Below the pieces are notes generated by a model. That model made no database searches. It was given only the letters and a program-made list of their open reading frames with translations, and was not told the DNA's origin. The position numbers were made by a program, and so were the translations under genes. This document shows, piece after piece, positions 49,947 through 58,793 of a DNA stretch of 64,000 nucleotides; positions within the stretch are counted from its first letter, which is position 1; each line of letters starts with the position of its first letter. Source of the DNA: SZUA-430 sp964638635 (GTDB lineage Bacteria; Pseudomonadota; Alphaproteobacteria; Micropepsales; Micropepsaceae); the NCBI GenBank assembly GCA_964638635.1, contig CAZXAQ010000004.1, forward strand, positions 1 to 64,000, written 5' to 3'.

Positions 49947-52706
49947 GTGACGTCGGTTGGTCCGCTTGCGTTTGGAGTCCCCTGGATCCTGTTCGGGTTG
50001 ATCGCGCTGCCCGTGATCTGGTGGCTCTTGCGCGTGACGCCGCCGGCGCCGAAGCGCGTGCTGTTCCCTGCGGTGCGCCTGCTGCTCGGCCTGCACCAGA
50101 AAGAGGAAACGCCGGCGCGCACGCCGCTGTGGCTCTTGCTGCTCAGAACCGCCATCGCAGGCCTCGTCATCCTCGCGCTCGCCGATCCCTACTTGAACCC
50201 GCAATCCGCGGGCTTGAAGAAGAGCCCCGTCATCGTCGTCGTCGACAACGGCTGGGCCGCAGCCGCCCGCTGGGACGACCGTGTCGGCGCCATGCAAACG
50301 CTCGCCGCCGAAGCCGAACGCGACGGCCGTCCGCTGGTCGTTCTGCCCACCGCACTCAGCGATGCCCCGGCGGTGCTCAAACTGCTCTCCGGCGCCGAAG
50401 CGCAAGGCGCCGTCAAAGCTGTCGCGCCGCAACCGTTCGGCGTCGACCGCGCCAAAGCCCTCACGAGCCTCCAAAAACTGAACGTCACCGGCAACCCCGA
50501 CATCGTCTGGCTGACCGACGGTCTCGAAGACGGGAGCGCCCGCGAGTTCGCCCGCGGCCTCGCCGCCATCGGCGCGCTACGCGTGATGACAGACGACGCG
50601 CTCAACGCCGCCCTGGCCCTCACGCCGCCGAAAGCCGAAGGCAGCGCGCTCGTCTTCCGCGTCGTGCGCGGCAAGGACGAGGGCGAGGTCAAAGGCACGC
50701 TCCGCGCGACCGGCGCGCAGGGCCGCTTCCTCGCCGCGCAGGAGTTCACGCTCAAAGCCGGCGAGACGAGCACGGAAGTGAAACTCGACCTCGCCACCGA
50801 ACTCCGGAACGACCTCGCCCGCGTCGAACTTGCGGACCGTCAGTCCGCCGGCGGCGTCGCCTTGATCGACGAACGCTGGCGCCGCCGCCCGGTGGGCCTC
50901 GTCTCTGGCCAGACGGTTGACGCCGCGCAGCCGCTGCTCTCCGACCTCTTCTATCTCGACCGCGCACTTGGGCCGTACGCCGAACTCCACCACGGCAAGA
51001 TCACCGATCTGGTGAAAGCGGGCCTCTCGGTCCTCGTTCTGGCGGACGTCGGCCAAATCGTCGGCGCGGACAAAACCGCAGCCGCCGAATGGGTCTCGAA
51101 GGGCGGCGTCTTGATCCGCTTCTCCGGCCCCAAACTCGCCGCGCAAAGCGACGAGCTGATCCCCGGCAAGCTGCGCACCGGCGGCCGCCTGCTCGATGGC
51201 GCGCTGTCGTGGAGCGAACCGCAAACCTTGAGCCCGTGGACAGAAGAGAGCCCGTTCTTCGGCCTGCCCATTCCGCCCGACGTGACGATCAAGCGCCAAG
51301 TCCTGACCGAACCCGCGATTGGCACCGACATCAAAACCTGGGCCCAACTCAGCGACGGCACGCCGCTCGTCACCGCCAAGCGCCAGGACAAGGGTTGGGT
51401 GATCCTGTTCCACGTCACCGCGAACACCGCGTGGTCGTCACTCCCGATCTCCGGACTCTTCGTCGAAATGCTCCGCCGCACGATCGCACTCTCGACCGGC
51501 GTCGCCGCCGACGACCCGAGCTTGACCGCCGCCGGCGGTCCGCTCGCCCCCGCCGAGACGCTCGACGGCTTTGGCCGCCTCGGCCAGCCAGCCGCCGCGG
51601 CACTACCGATGCGCGGCCCCGACTTCGAAAAAGCGACCCCAAGCCCCCGTCATCCGCCGGGTTTCTACGGCGAGGGCGGCGTCCGCCGCGCCTTCAATTT
51701 GTTCAAGCCGGACGCGGCTTTGCAGCCCCTGCCCACCCTGCCCGCAGGCGTCGAGGTCACGACATTTGGTCTTCGCCAGGCTGTTGAGCTTAAATACGTC
51801 CTGATGGCGATCGCGATTGCCCTAGCGCTCTTCGACCTCGTGGCCGGTTTGATCCTGCGCGGGCTGGTGGCAGCGCCGCGCCTGCCGTTGCGCCAAGCAG
51901 CGACCGTGGTCCTCGCCGGCGCCTTCGCGTTGGCCGTCATCGGCGACGCCCGCGCAAACGACGATTACAACCTCAAAGCCTCGAACACCTACCGCCTCGC
52001 CTTCGTGCTCACCGGCGACCCGGAAGTCGATGCGATGAGCCGCGCCGGCCTGAAGGGCCTAACGCGCATCTTGAAGGAGCGCACCGCCGCCGAGCCGGGC
52101 GAACCGATGGCCATCGACATCGAGCAGGACGAACTCGCCTTCTTCCCGCTCATCTATTGGCCCGTTTCGTCCGCACAGTCGCAGCTCTCCGCGAACGCAC
52201 TCGCGAAGGTCGACGCCTTCATGCGCAACGGCGGCACGATCCTGTTCGACACGCGCGACCAAGACTCCGCGCTTCCGATCGCCACCGGCCGCACCGCGAA
52301 CGGGTCGCTGACGCTGCGCCGTCTGCTCGCCGGTCTCGACATCCCGCCGCTGCAGCCGTTGGGCCAAGACCACGTGCTCACCCGCGCGTTCTATCTCCTG
52401 CGCGAGTTCCCCGGCCGCTGGGCCTCGGGCCGCGTCTGGGTCGAGGCCCAGCAGAACGGCGGCGGCGCACCGTCGACCACAGCCTCCGACGGCGTCTCGC
52501 CGATCATCGTGGGCGGGGCTGACTGGGCAGCCGCCTGGGCCGAGGACGACAACCATCGCCCGATCGCGGCTGTCGTGCCGGGCGGCGACCGACAGCGCGA
52601 GATGGCGATGCGCTTCGGCGTGAACTTGGTCATGTACTCGCTGACCGGCAACTACAAGACCGACCAGGTCCACGTGCCCGCGATCCTTGAGCGTTTGGGT
52701 CAATAG
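49947..52706 (+). CDS. BatA-type/DUF4159 membrane protein
   Basis: A 919-residue protein. The N-terminus carries the BatA-like two-helix aerotolerance-type segment (FGVPWILFGLIALPVIWWLLRV, then LLLLRTAIAGLVILALADPYL), a large periplasmic VWA-like region, further membrane helices near 615-655, and a C-terminal DUF4159 domain (about 670-919, LAFFPLIYWPVSS, GGTILFDTRDQDS). Probably an envelope component assembled by MoxR. GTG start at 49947. Confidence 0.9.
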   Translation: MTSVGPLAFGVPWILFGLIALPVIWWLLRVTPPAPKRVLFPAVRLLLGLHQKEETPARTPLWLLLLRTAIAGLVILALADPYLNPQSAGLKKSPVIVVVDNGWAAAARWDDRVGAMQTLAAEAERDGRPLVVLPTALSDAPAVLKLLSGAEAQGAVKAVAPQPFGVDRAKALTSLQKLNVTGNPDIVWLTDGLEDGSAREFARGLAAIGALRVMTDDALNAALALTPPKAEGSALVFRVVRGKDEGEVKGTLRATGAQGRFLAAQEFTLKAGETSTEVKLDLATELRNDLARVELADRQSAGGVALIDERWRRRPVGLVSGQTVDAAQPLLSDLFYLDRALGPYAELHHGKITDLVKAGLSVLVLADVGQIVGADKTAAAEWVSKGGVLIRFSGPKLAAQSDELIPGKLRTGGRLLDGALSWSEPQTLSPWTEESPFFGLPIPPDVTIKRQVLTEPAIGTDIKTWAQLSDGTPLVTAKRQDKGWVILFHVTANTAWSSLPISGLFVEMLRRTIALSTGVAADDPSLTAAGGPLAPAETLDGFGRLGQPAAAALPMRGPDFEKATPSPRHPPGFYGEGGVRRAFNLFKPDAALQPLPTLPAGVEVTTFGLRQAVELKYVLMAIAIALALFDLVAGLILRGLVAAPRLPLRQAATVVLAGAFALAVIGDARANDDYNLKASNTYRLAFVLTGDPEVDAMSRAGLKGLTRILKERTAAEPGEPMAIDIEQDELAFFPLIYWPVSSAQSQLSANALAKVDAFMRNGGTILFDTRDQDSALPIATGRTANGSLTLRRLLAGLDIPPLQPLGQDHVLTRAFYLLREFPGRWASGRVWVEAQQNGGGAPSTTASDGVSPIIVGGADWAAAWAEDDNHRPIAAVVPGGDRQREMAMRFGVNLVMYSLTGNYKTDQVHVPAILERLGQ

Positions 52707-54773
52707 ATGGCCCTCGACATCGTCTTCGTCCCGCATTTGCCGCTCGTCATGATTCTGATCCTGACGGTGGCATGTGTTGCGCTCGTCGGCGCCGGCTTGC
52801 TCCTGCGCGCACCCGGCGCCTGGTGGCGCGCGGCAGCGATGGCGGCAGCGCTCCTCGTTCTTGCCAATCCGGCGATCGTCGAGGAGGAGCGCAAAGGCCT
52901 GCCCGACGTCGCGGTGATCGTCGCGGACCAAACGCAAAGCCAAGCGATCGGCGACCGCTCGAAAACCGTGGACGACACGGTGACGAAACTGCGCGCCAAG
53001 CTCGCCGAACACAAAGACCTCGACGTCCGCGTCATCACCGTGACCGAAGACCGCTCCGTGCAGGACGGCGGCTCATCGCTGTTCGGTCCGCTCGCCGAAG
53101 CCTTCGCCGACGTGCCGCCCGACCGCATCGCCGGCGCGATCCTGGTCACCGACGGCCAGGTCCACGACGTGCCGTCCGGCAACGCCGCCAAGCTTACCTA
53201 TCCGGTCCACGCCCTCCTCACCGGCCAGCCCGACGAACACGACCGCAAACTCACGATCGAGCAAGCCCCGCGCTACGGCATCGTCGGTGAGCCGCTGACC
53301 TTCACCATCCGTGTCGACGACTTCGGCACCAGCGGCCAAGCCGTCGCCGACATCGAAGTCCGCATCGACGGCAAGATCGTGCTGAACGAAACGGCCAAGA
53401 CCGGCGAAGCGAAGTCGCTCGAGCTGACACTTCCGCACGGCGGCGAGAACGTCATCGAAATACAAGCCACGCCCGGCCCGAAGGAGCTCACGCTCCTGAA
53501 CAACCGCGCCGCGGTCGTCACCACCGGCATCCGCGACCAGCTCCGCGTCCTCCTCGTCTCGGGCGAACCGCACGCGGGCGAGCGCACGCTACGCAACCTC
53601 TTGAAGGCCGACCCATCGGTCTCGCTCGTCCACTTCACCATTCTCCGTCCGCCGGAGAAGCAGGACGGCACGCCGGTGGACGAACTCTCGTTGATCGCCT
53701 TCCCGACCCGCGAGCTGTTCGACGAGAAGCTGAACGATTTCAACCTCATCATCTTCGACCGCTACCAGCGCCGCGGTGTGCTGCCGTTGGCATACTACGA
53801 AAACGTCGCGCGCTACGTCGAAAACGGCGGCGCGTTGCTCGTGACTTCCGGCCCCGAGTTCTCCTCGCCCTTGAGCCTCTACCGTTCGCCGCTGAACTCC
53901 GTGCTGCCGGCCGAGCCCGTCGAGCGCATTTTCGAGCAAGGTTACAAGCCCCGCCTCACCGAAGCCGGCGAACGCCACCCGGTGACCGCAGGCCTGCCCG
54001 GCGCCAATGTCGGGACCAAGGACCCAACCTGGGGCCGCTGGTTCCGCCTCGTGCAGAGCCAAGTCCTGAGCGGCCAAACGCTGATGAGTGGCGCCGAGCA
54101 GCAACCGCTGCTCGTCTTGAACCGCGTGCAGCAAGGCCGCGTCGCGCTGCTGCTCTCCGACCACGCCTGGCTCTGGACCCGTGGCTTCGAAGGCGGCGGC
54201 CCGCAAGCCGAGCTCCTGCGCCGCCTCGCGCACTGGCTCATGAAGGAGCCGGAGCTTGAGGAAGAACGCCTGAACGGCACGATCAAAGGCGACCGCCTGA
54301 TCGTGACCCGCCGCACGATGGCCGAGCGCGCGGCGGCAATCGAAGTGACTCACCCGTCCGGCCGCGTCGAGAAGGTGACGCTGACGCCGACCGAAGACGG
54401 CGCCTTCTCCGGCACGATCAAGGCGCCCGAGATGGGCCTCTACCGCCTGCGCGACGGCAACCTGAACGCGGTCGCGGCCGCAGGCCCCTTGAACCCCCGC
54501 GAACTCGCCGACGTGCGCGCGACCGACAAGCTCCTCAAACCCGTCACCGACGCGACCAAAGGCGGCATCGCCTGGATCAAGCGCGACGGCATTCCGGAAG
54601 TCCGCCGCACCCGCCCCGGCCGCGCTGCGGCCGACGACGGCTGGATCGGCCTGCGCGCGAACGAAGCCTACGCGGTCCGCTCGACCCGCCAGACCCCGCT
54701 GTTCCATCCGGCGCTCGCCTTCGTGCTCATCATCGGCAGCCTCATGCTCGGCTGGCGCCGCGAAGGCCACTGA
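52707..54773 (+). CDS. glutamine-amidotransferase-like membrane protein of the MoxR operon
   Basis: A 688-residue protein that starts on the base after the previous stop. Two N-terminal membrane helices (LVMILILTVACVALVGAGLLL and WRAAAMAAALLVLANPAI), a periplasmic domain with class I amidotransferase-like fold (LIIFDRYQRRGVLPLAYYE, YVENGGALLVTSGPEFSS) and a C-terminal helix (PALAFVLIIGSLMLGW). No catalytic Cys is apparent in the nucleophile-elbow position, so a non-enzymatic role is likely. Function unknown. Confidence 0.85.
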   Translation: MALDIVFVPHLPLVMILILTVACVALVGAGLLLRAPGAWWRAAAMAAALLVLANPAIVEEERKGLPDVAVIVADQTQSQAIGDRSKTVDDTVTKLRAKLAEHKDLDVRVITVTEDRSVQDGGSSLFGPLAEAFADVPPDRIAGAILVTDGQVHDVPSGNAAKLTYPVHALLTGQPDEHDRKLTIEQAPRYGIVGEPLTFTIRVDDFGTSGQAVADIEVRIDGKIVLNETAKTGEAKSLELTLPHGGENVIEIQATPGPKELTLLNNRAAVVTTGIRDQLRVLLVSGEPHAGERTLRNLLKADPSVSLVHFTILRPPEKQDGTPVDELSLIAFPTRELFDEKLNDFNLIIFDRYQRRGVLPLAYYENVARYVENGGALLVTSGPEFSSPLSLYRSPLNSVLPAEPVERIFEQGYKPRLTEAGERHPVTAGLPGANVGTKDPTWGRWFRLVQSQVLSGQTLMSGAEQQPLLVLNRVQQGRVALLLSDHAWLWTRGFEGGGPQAELLRRLAHWLMKEPELEEERLNGTIKGDRLIVTRRTMAERAAAIEVTHPSGRVEKVTLTPTEDGAFSGTIKAPEMGLYRLRDGNLNAVAAAGPLNPRELADVRATDKLLKPVTDATKGGIAWIKRDGIPEVRRTRPGRAAADDGWIGLRANEAYAVRSTRQTPLFHPALAFVLIIGSLMLGWRREGH

Positions 54774-54820
54774 CGCAAATCCGCAAAAAAACGCAGGCAA
54801 AAAACAGACGCGATCGAATC

Positions 54821-54895
54821 CGTAACAGCGTAACATCGGCGGCGTTCTGCGGTTTCTGACGTAACATTGACGTCACAAAGACGTAACTTGTTACG
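54821..54895. promoter_or_regulatory. cluster of CGTAAC motifs after the MoxR operon
   Basis: CGTAAC occurs at 54821, 54829, 54860 and 54882, and its complement GTTACG at 54890; the last two form the 14-bp palindrome CGTAAC-TT-GTTACG (54882-54895). Five copies in 75 bp is far above chance. It is downstream of the MoxR operon and far upstream of the HsdR-N-like gene. Role unknown. Confidence 0.45.
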
Positions 54896-55090
54896 CATCC
54901 ACGAAAACACCGCCCGACATTTTCGCGAACGCACCTCTCCCGCAAGCCTCACCGGCAGTTCATCCCGCCGGGGCAAACTTTCAGATCAATAGGTTCAAGT
55001 CGCAGCCGCGACCGAGGTGTCCGAGCGGACTCGGCCGGGAAGAGAACATATATAGAACAATATCTAGAAAAGTCAAGCTTTTCGATTATC

Positions 55091-55110
55091 CTCACTTTTT
55101 CAAAAGTGAG
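55091..55110. promoter_or_regulatory. perfect short palindrome CTCACTTTTTCAAAAGTGAG
   Basis: A 9-bp perfect inverted repeat (CTCACTTTT/AAAAGTGAG) with a 2-nt centre lies about 160 bp upstream of the HsdR-N-like gene, in an AT-rich stretch (55045-55110, with ATATATAG and ATATCTAG words) unlike the surrounding GC-rich DNA. The rest of the 495-bp gap 54774-55268 holds no gene I can support. It may be an operator or a small hairpin. Confidence 0.4.
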
Positions 55111-55268
55111 CATAACCGCGTTCCGCGGGGCTGAGCGGGAAGGTCCGGGCCACCTCGCGAAAATCGCCTGCCGGTTGCAATCGCGCGGCCAACGTTGATT
55201 TCCACATCCAATTTTCTCACCGCCCAAAGTAGGTTCGTCGCAAACCAGCTGATCGTCGGAGAACACGC

Positions 55269-56072
55269 ATGCCGGTAACGAGCAGAGTCGCCTCCCGGAT
55301 ATCTACTGAACTCAAACGCTATCAACCGATTCTCGCCGGCGCGAAGCAGCGTGACATCGGCGAGGCCGATACTGTCGTTATCGTGCAAGACATGCTCAAC
55401 GACGTACTCGGCTACGACAAGTACCAGCACGTCACGTCTGAACACGCGATTAAGGGCACATACGTCGATCTCGCAGTGAAGGTCGACAACGATTTGCGGT
55501 TCCTGATTGAGGTAAAAGCCATCGGCCTCGAGCTCAAGGATGCGCACGTCAAGCAAGCGATCGACTATGGCGCAAATCAGGGCGTCGAATGGGTCGTTCT
55601 GACGAACGGTCAGATGTGGCGCGTCTATCGCATCCACTTCGGTCAGCCGATCGAGAAATCGCTGGTGGTCGAAGTCGATGCAATGAACGCCAAGACCACA
55701 AGCGACCAAGTGATCGAGTGCTTCGGCAGCTTGAGCAAGGAGGGCTTTTCCAAAGGCTCGATGGACGAACTCGCGACCACCAAACAGCTGACAAACAAGT
55801 TCACCGTTGCCGCCGTACTGATGAGCGAGGAAATCGTCGACGAGCTTCGCAAGGAACTGCGGCGCCTCTCGCCAGGACTATCGGTCGACAACGAGTATCT
55901 ATCGACCTTGCTCAGCACCGAAATCGTCAAACGCGAATTGCTCGACAGCGAAGAAGCGAAAGCCGCGACGAAAACAGTGCAGAAACTGCAGCGATCTCGT
56001 CAACGAAAGAAAGACCAGGCGTCCGACGACGATAAACCCGCCCATCACCCGCGCACGCAAGAAGGAAACTAA
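55269..56072 (+). CDS. stand-alone HsdR-N-like PD-(D/E)XK nuclease-domain protein
   Basis: A 267-residue protein whose N-terminal 130 residues match the type I restriction HsdR N-terminal nuclease fold: an early Glu (E32, RDIGEADTVV), LGYDKYQHVTSEHAIKGTYVDLAV with D67, FLIEVKAIG with E81-x-K83, Q96 and the family run EWVVLTNGQMWRVYRI. The C-terminal half is helical and ends in a charged tail. No methylase, specificity or helicase gene is nearby. Such orphan proteins are often chromosomal and their role is unknown; a defence or nucleic-acid-processing role is possible. Confidence 0.82.
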   Translation: MPVTSRVASRISTELKRYQPILAGAKQRDIGEADTVVIVQDMLNDVLGYDKYQHVTSEHAIKGTYVDLAVKVDNDLRFLIEVKAIGLELKDAHVKQAIDYGANQGVEWVVLTNGQMWRVYRIHFGQPIEKSLVVEVDAMNAKTTSDQVIECFGSLSKEGFSKGSMDELATTKQLTNKFTVAAVLMSEEIVDELRKELRRLSPGLSVDNEYLSTLLSTEIVKRELLDSEEAKAATKTVQKLQRSRQRKKDQASDDDKPAHHPRTQEGN

Positions 56073-56079
56073 CGCAGGC

Positions 56080-56562
56080 CTACACCGCCGCCTGCAACTC
56101 CCGCTGCGCGAGCCGTTCCATCAGCAGGTTGATCTTCTTGAACCGCGGATCGCTCGTCACTTCGGCGCCGGCCCATGACGGCCGCTCGAACAATGAAGTC
56201 TCGCTCGAAAGCTCGATTTCCGCGATCACGATGCCCTCAAGCGCACCGTGATAAACGTCGACTTCCCACGTATGCCCAAGCCACGGCACGATATGCCGCG
56301 TCTTCTGGAACACCATGTCGCCGCAGAGGCTCAGCATCGCCTCGGCGTCGGTCACGGGAATCTCGTATTCGAACTCCTCGCGGCTCATGCCGGCCGCGCG
56401 GCTCTTCACCGCCAGCGTTGCCCGATCGCCGGTGCAGCGCACGCGCACCTTCTTGTCGCCGTCCCGCGAAAGCAGCCCGTCTCTGATGTCCAGCTTCGCC
56501 GTCACATGCTCGCGCCAACGGTCGTTGACGACGAGAAATTTTCGTTCGATTTCGAGCGCCAC
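56080..56562 (-). CDS. CYTH domain protein (triphosphate tunnel metalloenzyme)
   Basis: A 160-residue CYTH protein. The N-terminal ExExK motif is in ALEIERKFLV, with tunnel residues LDIRDGLLSRDGDKKVRVRC and EIELSSETSLFERPSW. Related proteins hydrolyse inorganic tripolyphosphate or act on thiamine triphosphate or make cAMP; which one here cannot be told. It converges on the HsdR-N-like gene with 7 bp between stops. Confidence 0.92.
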   Translation of the reverse strand: MALEIERKFLVVNDRWREHVTAKLDIRDGLLSRDGDKKVRVRCTGDRATLAVKSRAAGMSREEFEYEIPVTDAEAMLSLCGDMVFQKTRHIVPWLGHTWEVDVYHGALEGIVIAEIELSSETSLFERPSWAGAEVTSDPRFKKINLLMERLAQRELQAAV

Positions 56563-56744
56563 AGCGATGTCCCAGCCTACGCAGCTATCCTACCCGCGCG
56601 AGGCCGCAACGCTCAACGAACGGCCTGTGCAAACGCTTCTCAGGAAAAACTCGCGTCGCAGTTTTTTCCGCGGCCGAATCGCGCCTCGATCTACGGATTG
56701 GGGTGCGCACGACGCGCACCCATATGCCCGGATTGTGGATAAGT

Positions 56745-57779
56745 TCAGGCCTTACAGAACGCCGCGATATCCCGCGCCGTGTCGTAGCTGATGTCCGGCG
56801 CCGCGATCGCAAACAGCTCGACGCCGTGCGTCGTGCCCATCGACTGCCGGGCACGCGCTTTCACGCCGTTTTTGATCAGCAAGCGATAGAAGCCGATGCC
56901 TTCGTCGCGCAGCGGATCGCACTCGTTCACGTGAATGACCGTCGGCGGGAGACCCTTCACATCGTCGTCGCCGGCGAACGAAGGCCACGCGAGTGGATTC
57001 TTCGCCTCGAACGCCTCGATACCATAGGCCATCGCACCGCGATTGTTGTGCAGCTCAAGCAGGATGCCGTTGTTCTCGACCGACGACGGGTTCTGCGGCA
57101 GCGGCCACTGCCCTGCGATATAGGGACAGAGCGCATAGAGCCCCTTGATAATCCCGATGTCGCCGTCCTTCTTCAGTTTCAACCCCGTGGCCAGCGTCAA
57201 GTTCCCGCCGCCGCTCTCACCCGCAACGATGATGCGCTTCAGATCGATGTTGAGCCGGTCGGCGTGGCTAACCACCCACCGCACGCCCGACACGCAATCG
57301 TTCAAACCCGCCGGAAACGGCGCCACCTCCGGCGTCGACGACGGCGTCCCGCAATTGCGGAAGTCGACCATCGCGACCGCGACACCCTGTTGCGCAATAA
57401 TGCGGCCCCACGCCTTGTACATGCCGTCGTAGCAGGAGAAGTGCATCATCCCGCCGCCGTGCAGATAAACGACACACGGCAAGCGCTCGCTCGTGTCAGG
57501 GCGAATGTATTGGATCTTGATCTCGTTCCCGTCGGGCTCGGAGCGGAACGTCTCCGTCGTGATCTTCAACCCCTTCGACGGCGCAACCTCTTCGTTGTCG
57601 CACATCTGCAGCATCATCTTGACCATCGCCATCCGCGCCTTCCCGGCATCGGAATTGTCCTCGGCCAGGATCTGCTCCCTGTTCGCCACATCGCCGGCCG
57701 GCACAATGTCGGGTGCCGCTCCCAAGAGCGCCTTGATGCGCGGGTCGATACGGGGATCGTTGACGATTTTCGAAGCCAT
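56745..57779 (-). CDS. alpha/beta hydrolase of the hormone-sensitive-lipase (HSL) type
   Basis: A 344-residue esterase-like hydrolase. The HSL oxyanion motif is YLHGGGMMHF, the nucleophile elbow VAGESGGGN, the acid is in NECDPLRDEG and the His in GTTHGVELF. Cytoplasmic. Start ATG 57779 follows GAAAGGACGCATCCC; the frame extends 26 codons upstream without support. The palindromic element at 57867 lies in its divergent promoter region with marC. A 182-bp gap before CYTH (56563-56744) shows nothing clear. Confidence 0.92.
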   Translation of the reverse strand: MASKIVNDPRIDPRIKALLGAAPDIVPAGDVANREQILAEDNSDAGKARMAMVKMMLQMCDNEEVAPSKGLKITTETFRSEPDGNEIKIQYIRPDTSERLPCVVYLHGGGMMHFSCYDGMYKAWGRIIAQQGVAVAMVDFRNCGTPSSTPEVAPFPAGLNDCVSGVRWVVSHADRLNIDLKRIIVAGESGGGNLTLATGLKLKKDGDIGIIKGLYALCPYIAGQWPLPQNPSSVENNGILLELHNNRGAMAYGIEAFEAKNPLAWPSFAGDDDVKGLPPTVIHVNECDPLRDEGIGFYRLLIKNGVKARARQSMGTTHGVELFAIAAPDISYDTARDIAAFCKA

Positions 57780-57866
57780 GGGATGCGTCCTTTCGTGAAT
57801 AGCGGTCCAGCTTTCTACCACGCCGAACGAAACCCGCCACCGGAAAGGACGCTGCAAAGAACAAGA

Positions 57867-58022
57867 ATCTCACACAAAGACACAAAGCAACAAAGCGATC
57901 CGCCTTCGGCGCGACGCGCCTATCCGACGCCGACAGCGCGCCTACGGCGCGCGGAAGATCACCCTTTGTTTCTTTGTGTCTTTGTGTGAGATATCCTTCC
58001 TTTCTTCTTCGCGGCTTCGCGT
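57867..58022. repeat. long inverted repeat, CACAAAG/CACAATG family copy 2
   Basis: Left arm 57867-57895 and right arm 57964-57992 pair over 29 nt with one mismatch. The core holds GC-rich mini-hairpins (CGCCTTCGGCG, GCGCGCCTACGGCGCGC). The right flank 57993-58022 (…CTTCTTCGCGGCTTCGCG…) is unpaired here but matches the paired right flank of copy 1, so this copy looks truncated on its left. It fills the divergent gap between the hydrolase and marC and directly abuts the marC start. Confidence 0.85.
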
Positions 58023-58033
58023 GAACTCCCTTG

Positions 58034-58672
58034 ATGCTCGAAATCTTCCTCGCCTCGCTCGTCACCTTCTTCGTCGTCATCGACCCGCCGGGCGTCATCC
58101 CGATGTTCGCGACGCTGACGCAAGACATGCCGGTCTCCTGGCGCCACCGGATGGCCTGGAAGAGCGTGCTCGTCGCAAGCTTCATCTTGCTCGGTTTCGC
58201 GTTCGGCGGCGAATGGCTGCTCGACAAGCTGCACGTCAGCCTCGACGCGTTCCGCATCGCGGGCGGCCTGCTGCTCTTCCTGATCGCGATCGACATGCTG
58301 TTCGAAACCCGCACGCAGCGCCGCGAAGCGCGCAACGCGAAGGTCATCGAGGAACGCCACGCCCACCCCGGCGAACACGAAGACATCTCCGTCTTCCCCC
58401 TCGCGATTCCCTTGATCGCAGGCCCCGGCTCCATCGCCTCGATCATGCTGCTCTTCGCGCAGCACAACGCATGGCCCGCCCGCGCGGCCGTCCTGGCCGG
58501 CGTGGCCGCGAACCTCCTGCTCACGTTCGGCGCCTTCTGGCTCGCCGCCAAATTCTCCCACATGATCAGCGCCACCATCGCCGCCATGGTGACCCGCATC
58601 TTCGGCATCATCCTGGCGGCCCTGGCCGCCCAGTTCGTCATCGACGGCATCAAGAACGTGTTCGGAATCTGA
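58034..58672 (+). CDS. MarC family integral membrane protein
   Basis: A 212-residue protein with six membrane helices typical of MarC/UPF0056 (FLASLVTFFVVIDPPGVIPMFATLT at the N-terminus, the duplicated helix SVFPLAIPLIAGPGSIASIML). Once linked to multidrug resistance, the family's function is unproven. ATG 58034 is used; TTG 58031 directly precedes it. No clear ribosome binding site is visible because the palindromic element reaches to 12 bp upstream. Confidence 0.88.
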   Translation: MLEIFLASLVTFFVVIDPPGVIPMFATLTQDMPVSWRHRMAWKSVLVASFILLGFAFGGEWLLDKLHVSLDAFRIAGGLLLFLIAIDMLFETRTQRREARNAKVIEERHAHPGEHEDISVFPLAIPLIAGPGSIASIMLLFAQHNAWPARAAVLAGVAANLLLTFGAFWLAAKFSHMISATIAAMVTRIFGIILAALAAQFVIDGIKNVFGI

Positions 58673-58675
58673 ACG

Positions 58676-58742
58676 CGGAATACGGAAAACGGGGATCAGA
58701 CCGGGTACGGCTCTGATCCCCGTTCTCTGTGTTCCGTCTTTT
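58676..58742 (+). terminator. hairpin with T-rich tail after marC
   Basis: AACGGGGATCAGA (58688-58700) pairs with TCTGATCCCCGTT (58712-58724) perfectly, with the pairing extending outward through CGGAATACGGA / CTGTGTTCCG. It is followed by TCTTTT (58737-58742) and begins 4 bp past the marC stop, so it probably terminates marC. The CGGAATACGGA word style resembles the dispersed palindromes in this window. Confidence 0.65.
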
Positions 58743-58793
58743 CCAGGCGTCGCCGACTCGCTAACCTAAACGCGGGCCGAGGGGGGAAAACGA

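Noticed and set aside
54974..55050. tRNA-like words GGTTCAAGTC and GGTGTCCGAGCGG, in the order expected for a permuted tmRNA
   Set aside because: The T-stem does not pair, no acceptor stem or CCA is present and no tag reading frame is seen.
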